Assembly: GCA_040387755.1 (NCBI GenBank)
Contig: JAZKDB010000002.1
Location: 1,488,001 to 1,552,000, forward strand
Source of the DNA: Rurimicrobium sp040387755
Lineage (GTDB): Bacteria > Bacteroidota > Bacteroidia > Chitinophagales > Chitinophagaceae
Reading direction: 5' to 3'
Length of the DNA: 64,000 bases
Positions 51,662 to 59,589 of the stretch are shown here, one piece after another. The notes beneath the pieces are model-generated. The model saw nothing but the letters and a program-made list of their open reading frames with translations, was not told where the DNA came from and ran no database searches. Position 1 is the first letter of the stretch. Each line of letters opens with the position of its first letter. The position numbers were made by a program, and so were the translations under genes.

Positions 51662-53152
51662 ATGTTACATTATCTCATCAACTCCGCAGCCATCTGGCTT
51701 CTATCTTTGATTTGCTTTGATGCATTACTACGCCGAAGTACTTTTCACAGCTACAACAGGTTCTACCTGCTTGGAACATTGCTGGCCGGCATCATAATAC
51801 CATTGTCTTCTTTTCAATCCTATCATAATGTTTATCAACCGGCTTTGCAAAACAATATGATGTATGCTTCTTTGAATGCAAAAGAAAATCTAATTCAATC
51901 AGCCGGAGCAGTGCAAACCAACATTTCAACCGGATTCGATTGGCTGATGATTTTAAAAGTTATTTACCTGTTGGGAATGCTCATCAGTTTTGCTTTATTA
52001 TTACGCAGCATTATCAAAATATTCCGTTTGTTGCGTCAGGGAAATAAATCAGTTGTACATGGGTTAAGAATTATAGAAACACAGCAGGAACATGGTCCAT
52101 TTTCCTGTTTCGGATTCATATTTATCTCTTCTCCGGATAATTATTCCGCAGAACAATTATCAATGATATTGGCACACGAAAACCGCCATAACAAATATTT
52201 CCATTCACTCGATTTACTACTGGTTGAACTGTGCAAAATCATTCTTTGGTTTAATCCCTTACTCTATGTCTACAAACAACGACTCCTTATGGTACATGAA
52301 TTTCAAGCAGATAAAGCAGTACATCAACCCATCAGCAAATACGGTGCCTTTCTGGTAGAACAATCTTTTGTACAAAACAACTCAACGTTTTCACATTCAT
52401 TTCTTCATTCACCCCTCAAAAAAAGAATTCTTATGCTCACACGTAAATCGCCCACTTGGGCAAAATCTAAAATGCTCGTTGTATTACCAGTAATGGCTCT
52501 TGCTTTAATGTGCTGTTCTAAGAAAAAGGCAATTACAGATAATACAAGAGTAGTTTCCGGGAATATCGTGACTTACAAAGGCAACAGGTTTGAGATGTAC
52601 GCACCTCCGGCAGATACCGTTACAATGCAGAATGCTGAAACAGGGAAAGTGGACACTGTCTCTTTTCAGGCACTTCCATCTCCTGTTAAAATGAATGGCG
52701 AACAATTGCTTTCTGACAAGGCAGATAAAAGGCCGGCATTGAAAGAGAAAGAAAGTAATACTCTGCATTATGGAGTTTTTGTAAAGAATAAGGAATTGCT
52801 TGATAAGCTGGACGATGGACAGTACCGTATAAGTATCAACAATACCGTAGTGGGTAAAAATGGAGAAGTACTATATTTTGATTGGGAAGGAATTACTAAT
52901 GCACTATGGGATAATGAGCAAAAAGGTTATGCGCCGGTTACCCCACTAAATGTAAAAAAAGAAATCGATGCAAGTATCGAACAGTTCATCGACAAATTGG
53001 AATTTAACCCTGCAATGAAAGGTGGCCAACCTGTAGTATATATGAATGGCTTACTGATGCCAATTCGTATCGAAGTCAAAAACCACAAGGCGAGTGTAAT
53101 AGATGACATTGCGGCAAGCACCTCTTCAAATATAAAAAGTGTACAAAACTAA
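51662..53152 (+). CDS. BlaR1/MecR1-like M56 metallopeptidase with non-beta-lactam sensor domain
   Basis: Encodes 496 residues. Membrane segments lie near 3-22, 33-48 and 95-115; the zinc-protease motif HENRH (172-176) and HEFQADKAV (212-220) give the M56 site on the cytoplasmic side; a last membrane segment (271-284) ends in a lipobox-like ALMCC. The C-terminal ~205 residues should be outside the inner membrane. They lack the SxxK penicillin-binding motifs of true BlaR1/MecR1 and instead match the secreted protein encoded just upstream. So the system should sense something other than beta-lactams and relieve repression by the neighbouring BlaI-type protein. The signal is unknown. Confidence 0.9.
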   Translation: MLHYLINSAAIWLLSLICFDALLRRSTFHSYNRFYLLGTLLAGIIIPLSSFQSYHNVYQPALQNNMMYASLNAKENLIQSAGAVQTNISTGFDWLMILKVIYLLGMLISFALLLRSIIKIFRLLRQGNKSVVHGLRIIETQQEHGPFSCFGFIFISSPDNYSAEQLSMILAHENRHNKYFHSLDLLLVELCKIILWFNPLLYVYKQRLLMVHEFQADKAVHQPISKYGAFLVEQSFVQNNSTFSHSFLHSPLKKRILMLTRKSPTWAKSKMLVVLPVMALALMCCSKKKAITDNTRVVSGNIVTYKGNRFEMYAPPADTVTMQNAETGKVDTVSFQALPSPVKMNGEQLLSDKADKRPALKEKESNTLHYGVFVKNKELLDKLDDGQYRISINNTVVGKNGEVLYFDWEGITNALWDNEQKGYAPVTPLNVKKEIDASIEQFIDKLEFNPAMKGGQPVVYMNGLLMPIRIEVKNHKASVIDDIAASTSSNIKSVQN

Positions 53153-53240
53153 TTCATTTATACACTCAAAATCATAAAACAGGCATTACCTGATTATACA
53201 CAACATTGGCCGAAAGTGATTATGCAATAGGACAATTGCC

Positions 53241-53280
53241 AAAACGAAATGATGTTGGAAAACCAACATCATTTCGTTTT
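53241..53280. terminator. Bidirectional intrinsic terminator
   Basis: Stem AAACGAAATGATGTTGG / CCAACATCATTTCGTTT with a 4-base loop between the convergent blaR1-like and rlmN genes. Confidence 0.85.
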
Positions 53281-54310
53281 ATACATTCGCCAACTGACCG
53301 CAGGCAGCATCAATATCCTTTCCACGGCTACGACGAAGATGTGCATTAATGTTATGCTGTTGCAAATGCTGGACAAAACGATTCATTACATCTTCTGAAG
53401 GTTTCAGAAAATCGGACTTAGCAATAGCATTATACTCTAAAATATTGACCAGGTGAAAGGGAACCTTTTGAGCAAAAGCAATCAACTCATCTGCATCCTC
53501 CAAAGTATCATTAAAATCCTTTAATAAAATATACTCCAGCGTAATTTCATTTTTACTCTCCGTATAGAAATAATTTAATGCATCTATCAGCTCTGCAAGA
53601 TTATTGGTTTCGTTGATGCCCATTATTTCATTGCGCTTGATATCATTAGCAGCGTGCAAAGACAAGGCCAGATTGACTTTCATTTTTTCATCTCCCAATT
53701 TTCGTATCATTTTCGCTACCCCTGCTGTAGAGACTGTAATACGTTTGGGTGCTATTGATAAACCTCTTTGATCCGTTAGCTTTCCTATAGCCGACAAAAC
53801 ATTCTGATAATTAAGCATGGGCTCGCCCATACCCATAAACACTACATTGCTGACAGGTTTTTGATACTTTTCCATAGCAATTTGGTTCATCAGTACAACC
53901 TGATCGACAATCTCATCAAACTCCACATTCCTTTTCCGTCCCATATATCCGGTGGCACAAAACTTACAAGACAAACTACAGCCTACCTGACTGGATACGC
54001 AAATAGTTACTCTATTCTCTGTTGGGATTAATACACTTTCAATCAAATGATTGTCGTGTAGTCTAATACTACATTTAATCGTTCCGTCTTTACTTATTTG
54101 TGTTGTATGGATACTTGCCTGAGGTATAAAATAATCTTCAGTTAAAAGTGTCAAAAGCGTTTCGGGTAGTGATTCTATTTTCGTAAAATCAGTTACAAAT
54201 TCCTGCCAAAGTGATTCATAAATCAATGCAGCATGTAATTTCTTAAAACCCAAACCAACAATTAAAGACTGTAATTCTGATAAGTTTAGCTGCCTGATAT
54301 TTTGCTTCAT
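53279..54310 (-). CDS. rlmN: 23S rRNA (adenine-C2)-methyltransferase RlmN
   Basis: From the ATG at 54310 this is 343 residues. It has the radical-SAM cluster Cys111-x3-Cys115-x2-Cys118 (VGCSLSCKFCATGYMG), GGEP-like MGMGEPMLNY, the ISVSTAG-like RITVSTAGV, and the C-terminal catalytic Cys in DIDAACGQL. RlmN methylates A2503 of 23S rRNA and also A37 of some tRNAs. The open frame extends to 54376, but the extra residues run antisense through the TonB-receptor remnant and do not resemble the family. Confidence 0.95.
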   Translation of the reverse strand: MKQNIRQLNLSELQSLIVGLGFKKLHAALIYESLWQEFVTDFTKIESLPETLLTLLTEDYFIPQASIHTTQISKDGTIKCSIRLHDNHLIESVLIPTENRVTICVSSQVGCSLSCKFCATGYMGRKRNVEFDEIVDQVVLMNQIAMEKYQKPVSNVVFMGMGEPMLNYQNVLSAIGKLTDQRGLSIAPKRITVSTAGVAKMIRKLGDEKMKVNLALSLHAANDIKRNEIMGINETNNLAELIDALNYFYTESKNEITLEYILLKDFNDTLEDADELIAFAQKVPFHLVNILEYNAIAKSDFLKPSEDVMNRFVQHLQQHNINAHLRRSRGKDIDAACGQLANV

Positions 54311-54703
54311 ATACGGGATACCTGATACATACAAAGATAAAGATACCAGAGCAGTAATCCTCATTTCAAGAGCCAATTACCTGTTAACCGGAAAGGGCTC
54401 GTTAGACTATAATGCCATCAACTCACTAAAACTAAAAGCCTCTCAACAGGCCGATATACGTGTCGACAAAAAATAAATTTCAGAAAAACGAGTGTGGATC
54501 TTTATCTGGATATTCAAAATCTCTTCCGCTTCAGCTCTGAAGGCATATCCAACTATACATTTAAAAGGAACTCCGATAATACAGACTTTGTCACTACCGA
54601 CGGGCAATCTATCAAATCTGATGGCAACAATGCTATACCTGTTTTGCTCAATAATGACAACAGCACCTTTGTTCCTACAATCGGCTTTATTATGGAGTTC
54701 TAA
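54306..54703 (+). pseudogene. Frameshifted C-terminal remnant of a TonB-dependent receptor
   Basis: Two frames together read as the end of a TonB-dependent receptor: GIPDTYKDKDTRAVI... ANYLLTGKGSLDYNAINSL, KASQQADIRVDKK in one frame up to a TAA at 54474, then NFRKTSVDLYLDIQNLFRF to FVPTIGFIMEF in the next. One missing base near 54474-54479 joins them. The final Phe and the DLYLDIQNLF segment are typical of receptor barrels. The upstream part of the receptor is absent and the remnant runs up to the rlmN start, so a rearrangement or deletion joined the two. Confidence 0.75.
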
Positions 54704-54771
54704 TTAAGGTCAGAATACCTATTTGTTATCATACTATAGAAATTTGGGCGCATGTTAGCATAATTTTTGTT

Positions 54772-54779
54772 TAACTTTG
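54772..54779 (+). promoter_or_regulatory. Promoter -7 element of the TetR-led operon (TAACTTTG)
   Basis: Exact TAnnTTTG, 21 bases before the ATG at 54801. Confidence 0.5.
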
Positions 54780-54800
54780 TACAATAAAAATTAAACAATA

Positions 54801-55463
54801 ATGCCAACAAAGAAAAGCGCTCCAGAACTTACGGCTCAGGATTTAATACTAAAATACACACAGTATATTCTTGATAAAGAACAAGTACCGGGCAGTGTGT
54901 ATAAATTTTGCGAATCGATTGGTATTGAGGAATCTGAATTTTACAAATTCTATGCCTCCTTTGAAACTCTGGAAGCCGCATTCTTTGAGGCTTTGCACAA
55001 CCAGGTACTGTCGCTGCTGAATAATCATAAAGATTATGATTCTTACGACGATGCCAATAAGCTGTTGAGCTATTACTTTACATTCTTTGAAATGGCTACT
55101 GCCAATCGCAGTTACATATTATTGAGTCTGAAAAATGAAAAAAATCCTATGCAATCTTATCAAAAACTAGGAGCAATTAGAGCACATTTTTTAGCATTTG
55201 CCAACAGTGTTTTAGAAAACAGTTACAAACTACCCAATGAACAACTAAAAAAGATTGAAGCCAAACTTTTGCAGGAAGGAGCCTGGTTGCAGTTCATTTT
55301 GACTTTTAAATTCTGGATGAAAGACAGCTCCCCCAATTTTGAAAAGACAGACCTGCTCATTGAAAAATCTGTGAAAGCAAGTTTTGAAATATTGGAAGCT
55401 TTTCCTGTAGAAAGCATTCTTGATTTAGGTAAATTTTTGTGGAAAGAACGCCCTTTTCAATAA
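54801..55463 (+). CDS. TetR family transcriptional regulator
   Basis: Encodes 220 residues. The N-terminal ~60 residues form a TetR-type helix-turn-helix (DLILKYTQYILDKEQVPGSVYKFCESIGIEESEFYKFYASFETLEAAFF), less canonical than usual. The rest is helical (YYFTFFEMATANRSYILLSL, LLQEGAWLQFILTFKFW), the ligand and dimer domain. It is the first gene of a run that continues with an AarF/UbiB-like kinase 12 bases downstream, and probably controls it. The ligand is unknown. Confidence 0.8.
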   Translation: MPTKKSAPELTAQDLILKYTQYILDKEQVPGSVYKFCESIGIEESEFYKFYASFETLEAAFFEALHNQVLSLLNNHKDYDSYDDANKLLSYYFTFFEMATANRSYILLSLKNEKNPMQSYQKLGAIRAHFLAFANSVLENSYKLPNEQLKKIEAKLLQEGAWLQFILTFKFWMKDSSPNFEKTDLLIEKSVKASFEILEAFPVESILDLGKFLWKERPFQ

Positions 55464-55475
55464 TATGGAAGCTTA

Positions 55476-56786
55476 ATGAAAACTATAGATTCAATTCCCA
55501 CTGGGAAAATAGAAAGAGTGAGCAAACTTCTGAAAACAGGAGCTAAAGTGGGAGGTAATTATCTTAAGTATTATGGAGAAAAGCTAATTCGCCCGGAACT
55601 CACAAAAGATAAGTTACACGAACATAATGCCGAAGATATTTACGATGGTTTAAAAAGCCTCAAAGGCAGTGCTTTGAAAGTTGCTCAAATGCTGAGTATG
55701 GAAAAAAACCTGCTCCCTCAATCCTATGTTGAGAAATTTTCGTTGTCTCAATTTTCTGTTCCTCCTTTATCTGCACCACTGGTGCGCAAAACATTCAAGC
55801 AATACTTCAAAAAATATCCTGAAGACATTTTCGACACATTCAGTGCAGATTCAATTAATGCGGCAAGTATTGGACAGGTGCACCAAGCAACAAAAAACGG
55901 AAAAAAACTTGCAGTAAAAATACAATACCCCGGAGTGCGTGAAAGTATCTCTACCGATATTGCTCTTGTAAAGCCAATTGCTGTCAGAATGTTTAATCTT
56001 AAAGGAACTTCTGACGAGTATTTTCAGGAGGTGGAAGACAAATTAAGAGAGGAGACCGATTATGAATTGGAAATAGCCCAAAGCGAAAAGGTAAGAATTG
56101 AATGTGAGCATATCCCTTATTTACGCTTTCCAAAATACTACCCTGAATGGTCCTGTGAAAAAATAATTACTATGGACTGGATGGAAGGAATTCATCTTTC
56201 TGAATATACCAGGCTTAAAAATAAAGTCAAAGACAATAACCAGATTGGCCAAACACTCTGGGACTTTTACATGTACCAGATTCATCATTTGCGGAAAGTG
56301 CATGCAGATCCTCATCCGGGCAATTTCTTAATCGATAAAAGCAAAAATTTAATTGCTATTGATTTCGGCTGTATGAAATCTATTCCGGAGGATTTCTACA
56401 AACCCTATTTTGATTTGATTCTGAAGGAAAACCTTGACGACCCCAAAATTTTTACTGATAGAATGTATCAGCTGGAAATTTTAAAAGAAAGTGACAGCCC
56501 TAAGGAAATTAAGTATTTCACCACTTTGTTTCATCAATTACTCAGCATTTTTGTCCAACCATTTGGTGCCGATACATTTGATTTCTCTGACCCCAGATTC
56601 TTTAATGAAATTGCTGCCCTGACAGAACAGTTTTCAAATGATAAAGAACTAAGAAAAATGAATGGCAACAGAGGCTCTAAGCATTTCATCTATATCAATA
56701 GAACTTTCTTTGGGCTATATAGTTTACTATTTGACCTCAAATGCACTATTCAGGTTAACGATTATAAAACACTCCGAAAGTTCTGA
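55476..56786 (+). CDS. AarF/ABC1/UbiB family protein kinase-like protein
   Basis: Encodes 436 residues. Family marks are visible: GSALKVAQMLSME in the KxGQ-like region, NAASIGQVHQATKNGKKLAVKIQYPGV (ATP site with Lys), the HADPHPGNFL catalytic loop and IDFGCMKSIP in place of the kinase DFG. UbiB-like proteins act on lipid or quinone metabolism in bacteria; which one applies here is not shown. It is second in the TetR-led operon and is followed directly by a DUF2256 gene. Confidence 0.9.
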   Translation: MKTIDSIPTGKIERVSKLLKTGAKVGGNYLKYYGEKLIRPELTKDKLHEHNAEDIYDGLKSLKGSALKVAQMLSMEKNLLPQSYVEKFSLSQFSVPPLSAPLVRKTFKQYFKKYPEDIFDTFSADSINAASIGQVHQATKNGKKLAVKIQYPGVRESISTDIALVKPIAVRMFNLKGTSDEYFQEVEDKLREETDYELEIAQSEKVRIECEHIPYLRFPKYYPEWSCEKIITMDWMEGIHLSEYTRLKNKVKDNNQIGQTLWDFYMYQIHHLRKVHADPHPGNFLIDKSKNLIAIDFGCMKSIPEDFYKPYFDLILKENLDDPKIFTDRMYQLEILKESDSPKEIKYFTTLFHQLLSIFVQPFGADTFDFSDPRFFNEIAALTEQFSNDKELRKMNGNRGSKHFIYINRTFFGLYSLLFDLKCTIQVNDYKTLRKF

Positions 56787-56939
56787 TTGAAAAATCGTAT
56801 TCAAAAACAAAATTTACCTCAGAAAATTTGCCATACCTGTCAGAAGAGTTTCAGCTGGCGTAAGAAATGGGAAAAGGTTTGGGATAATGTAAAATATTGC
56901 AGTGACCGTTGCAGAATGGTGAAAAACAAGAAAATCTAA
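56787..56939 (+). CDS. DUF2256-type small zinc protein
   Basis: Encodes 50 residues, starting at TTG 56787 right after the AarF stop (TGATTG). The core is DUF2256-like: KICHTCQKSFSWRKKWEKVW followed by KYCSDRCR, with Cys15, Cys18, Cys38 and Cys42 as likely zinc ligands. No ATG is available before this motif. DUF2256 genes are often found beside photolyase/cryptochrome genes; their role is unknown. It is followed 11 bases later by the SDR gene. Confidence 0.82.
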   Translation: MKNRIQKQNLPQKICHTCQKSFSWRKKWEKVWDNVKYCSDRCRMVKNKKI

Positions 56940-56950
56940 ACGAAAAAATA

Positions 56951-57640
56951 ATGAAAAACATACTCATTATAGGGGCTAGCTCCGGAATCGGATCAGCGAC
57001 AGCAGAAATACTTTCTGAGGATTGTGTTGTATATGGCACCTACAACAACCACGCTATTGAAAGCACTGGGAATAGTAATTTTCATCATTTAAATGTCCTG
57101 GACAGCAATCTTGATTTAACCTTTCTACCTGAGCAAATAGACGGACTAGTTTATTGTCCCGGAGCCATAAGTTTAAAACCCTTTGCAAGAATAAAAGCAG
57201 AAGAATTTCTCACAGATTATCAATTACAGGTTTTGGGTGCCATTAAGGTTATTCAGACAGTTTTACCCAAATTGAAATTATCTGAACAAGCCTCTATTGT
57301 ACTCTTTTCGACAGTAGCCGTGCAGGCAGGGTTTAACTTTCATTCCATCGTCTCGTCAAGTAAAGGAGCCATTGAGGGCCTTACACGCGCATTATCTGCA
57401 GAATTGGCTCCAAAAATCAGAGTGAATTGCATTGCTCCATCTATTACTGATACACCACTTGCTGCGACATTACTCAACACCCCTGAAAAAACAGAAGCAA
57501 ACGTCCTACGCCACCCGCTAAAGAAAATTGGAAAAGCAGTGGATATCGCTCATGCCGTTGCCTTTTTGCTAAGTAAGCAATCGTCGTGGATGACCGGACA
57601 AATACTAAAAATAGATGGAGGAATATCAGTAATTAAATAA
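56951..57640 (+). CDS. SDR-family oxidoreductase lacking the catalytic Tyr
   Basis: From ATG 56951 this is 229 residues. GASSGIG (8-14) binds the dinucleotide; Ser120 (VLFSTVAVQ) and Lys138 (SSSKGAIEG) are at catalytic positions, but the Tyr position (134) is Val (HSIVSSSK). ITDTPL and KIDGG follow. So it may not be a classical reductase. The upstream in-frame ATG at 56909 overlaps the DUF2256 gene and adds atypical residues. It is 1 base from the tspO start. Substrate unknown; the setting suggests a link to the photolyase-type cluster. Confidence 0.85.
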   Translation: MKNILIIGASSGIGSATAEILSEDCVVYGTYNNHAIESTGNSNFHHLNVLDSNLDLTFLPEQIDGLVYCPGAISLKPFARIKAEEFLTDYQLQVLGAIKVIQTVLPKLKLSEQASIVLFSTVAVQAGFNFHSIVSSSKGAIEGLTRALSAELAPKIRVNCIAPSITDTPLAATLLNTPEKTEANVLRHPLKKIGKAVDIAHAVAFLLSKQSSWMTGQILKIDGGISVIK

Positions 57641-57641
57641 A

Positions 57642-58112
57642 ATGAGAAAGTTAATCACACTTATTATTTGCATCCTTATTCCTCTGAGCTTAGGTGCATG
57701 GGCAGGAATAGTCACCAGCAGCAATATTGCTACATGGTACAACACTTTAAATAAACCTTCTTTTAATCCACCCAACTGGCTCTTTGCACCAGTTTGGACA
57801 AGCCTGTATGTCCTTATGGGCATTTCCTTCTATCTGGTATGGACAGAAAAAAAAGTAAAAGACAAAAAGACAGCTATCAGTGTAGCTATTATTCAATTAT
57901 TGCTCAACACTTTGTGGAGTTTCTTATTTTTCCACTTTCATAATATTTTCTTTGCACTGGCAGACATTCTAATATTGTGGGGATTTATCCTCTCAATGAT
58001 TATCAGCTATTTTTCGATTAACAGAACTGCCGCTATTATTCAAATTCCTTATCTGGCATGGGTTACATTCGCCACCCTGCTAAATGCAGCCTATCTATAT
58101 CTCAATTTCTAA
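57642..58112 (+). CDS. tspO: TspO/MBR family membrane protein
   Basis: Encodes 156 residues with five membrane segments. The conserved start of the second part is clear: WYNTLNKPSFNPPNWLFAPVWTSLYVLMG, followed by Trp-rich helices (NTLWSFLFFHFHNIFFALADILILW). TspO proteins bind porphyrins and cholesterol-like ligands and are linked to light and oxidative stress in bacteria. The end overlaps neither gene but lies 10 bases before the SRPBCC start. Confidence 0.93.
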   Translation: MRKLITLIICILIPLSLGAWAGIVTSSNIATWYNTLNKPSFNPPNWLFAPVWTSLYVLMGISFYLVWTEKKVKDKKTAISVAIIQLLLNTLWSFLFFHFHNIFFALADILILWGFILSMIISYFSINRTAAIIQIPYLAWVTFATLLNAAYLYLNF

Positions 58113-58122
58113 ATACAAAAAG

Positions 58123-58581
58123 ATGTCAATTAAAGTTTTAAAAACAGAGCAGTTTTTACCTATCTCTTTGGAGGCCGCATGGGATTTTTTCTCTTCTCCA
58201 CGCAATCTGAATGAGATTACCCCAGAAGAAATGACCTTTAAAATTTTAACTGACCTACCCGAAAAAATGTATCCGGGTTTGATGATAAATTATAAAGTGG
58301 CTCCAATGTTCAATATACCTTTAAGCTGGACTACTGAAATTACCCATGTTGCACATCAACAATATTTTGTAGACGAACAGCGTGTAGGTCCTTATAATAT
58401 CTGGCATCACGAGCATCATTTCGAAGCAGTAAGTGGTGGCGTAATGATGAGGGATGTTTTACACTATGATATTGGCAAATGGATTTTTGGAGATATAATG
58501 GGCACTCTGTTTATTCATGCAAAAGTTAAGTCTATATTTGATTACCGGTATCAAAAACTAATTCAGCTTTTTGGAAAGTAA
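58123..58581 (+). CDS. SRPBCC family protein
   Basis: From ATG 58123 this is 152 residues of a START/Bet v1-like fold: QFLPISLEAAWDFFSSPRNLNEITPEEM at the start, YKVAPMFNIPLSWTTEITHV, VDEQRVGPYNIWHHEHHF and a C-terminal helix (VKSIFDYRYQKLIQLFG). It may bind a hydrophobic ligand. SRPBCC genes of this type recur beside TspO and photolyase genes. The ligand is unknown. The longer frame to 58084 runs inside tspO and is not needed. Confidence 0.88.
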   Translation: MSIKVLKTEQFLPISLEAAWDFFSSPRNLNEITPEEMTFKILTDLPEKMYPGLMINYKVAPMFNIPLSWTTEITHVAHQQYFVDEQRVGPYNIWHHEHHFEAVSGGVMMRDVLHYDIGKWIFGDIMGTLFIHAKVKSIFDYRYQKLIQLFGK

Positions 58582-58585
58582 AACG

Positions 58586-58855
58586 ATGACTCCGATTGAT
58601 ATTGACCGCATAATTGAAATGGCATGGGAAGACAGGACACCTTTCGAAGCCATTACATTTCAATTCGGACTGGCAGAAAAAGAGGTTATTGCCTTAATGA
58701 GGAGCGAGTTGAAGCGCAGTAGCTTTAATCTTTGGAGAAAGCGTGTAAACAGTGGGGTCAGCCAAAAGCACCTGCAAAAAAGAATGGAAACGATAACAAG
58801 ATTTAAATGCAGCAGGCAACGGGTAATTACTTTGAATAAAATCAGTAAACGTTAG
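58586..58855 (+). CDS. TIGR03643/DUF2805 family protein
   Basis: Encodes 89 residues from ATG 58586: DRIIEMAWEDRTPFEAITFQFGLAEKEVIALMR, then SSFNLWRKRVNSGVSQKHLQKR, a helix-rich, basic protein with a helix-turn-helix look. These proteins are known almost only from photolyase/cryptochrome neighbourhoods. It ends the operon; the C-terminal half is basic and may bind nucleic acid, which is an inference. The TTG at 58571 would add five residues and overlap the SRPBCC gene. Confidence 0.88.
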   Translation: MTPIDIDRIIEMAWEDRTPFEAITFQFGLAEKEVIALMRSELKRSSFNLWRKRVNSGVSQKHLQKRMETITRFKCSRQRVITLNKISKR

Positions 58856-58858
58856 ACA

Positions 58859-59548
58859 CTATTTACTGATATCACTTTCTACTACTCCATCACGGATACG
58901 AACAATGCGGCGGGTACAATTGGCAATATCATCCTCATGCGTTACCAACATAACAGTGTTGCCATTTTGATGTATACTACTAAACAAATCCATAATCTCG
59001 ATGGAGGTTTTGGTATCCAGATTGCCTGTTGGCTCATCGGCAAGTATCAGAGATGGGTTATTGATGAGTGCTCGCGCAATCGCAACACGTTGACTTTGTC
59101 CCCCTGAAAGTTCGTTAGGATTATGTTTTCCTCTGTCTTGAAGACCTACTTTCTCCAACATTGCCCAAGCTCGTTCCTCACGTTCACTTTTGGATACACC
59201 TGCATAAATAAGCGGTATGGCTACATTTTCCCAGGCACTGAGGCGTGGCATCAAATTGAATTGCTGAAATACAAAACCGATTTCTGTATTTCGGGCTGCA
59301 GCCAATTCGTCATCATCCATTTGGCTCACATCCTTGTTGTTGAGTATATACTGACCAGATGTAGCAGTATCCAGACAACCAATAATATTCATCAAGGTAG
59401 ACTTTCCGGAACCGGAAGGCCCCATTAAAGCAAGATATTCATTACTATATACCTTCAGATTGATACCCTTAAGCACAGGCAACTCCTGCTTACCCAAAAA
59501 ATAGCTTTTGTGAATATCACTTAGTGAGATTACCTCTTTCATCTGCAT
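58859..59548 (-). CDS. ABC transporter ATPase (LolD/MacB type)
   Basis: Encodes 229 residues with Walker A GPSGSGKST, the Q-loop FVFQQFNLMPRLSAWENV, signature LSGGQSQRVAIARAL and Walker B LILADEPTGNLD. The NLMPRLSAWENVAIPLIYAG wording fits the LolD/MacB group, which power lipoprotein release or peptide/antibiotic export with a separate permease. No permease gene is next to it in the window, so its partner lies elsewhere. A Met at residue 3 is an alternative start. It converges on the TIGR03643 gene with a 3-base gap and no terminator. Confidence 0.9.
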   Translation of the reverse strand: MQMKEVISLSDIHKSYFLGKQELPVLKGINLKVYSNEYLALMGPSGSGKSTLMNIIGCLDTATSGQYILNNKDVSQMDDDELAAARNTEIGFVFQQFNLMPRLSAWENVAIPLIYAGVSKSEREERAWAMLEKVGLQDRGKHNPNELSGGQSQRVAIARALINNPSLILADEPTGNLDTKTSIEIMDLFSSIHQNGNTVMLVTHEDDIANCTRRIVRIRDGVVESDISK

Positions 59549-59589
59549 GGAAGTCTTTTGTATAAAATTACGGATGTCTGAAGTTCGAA

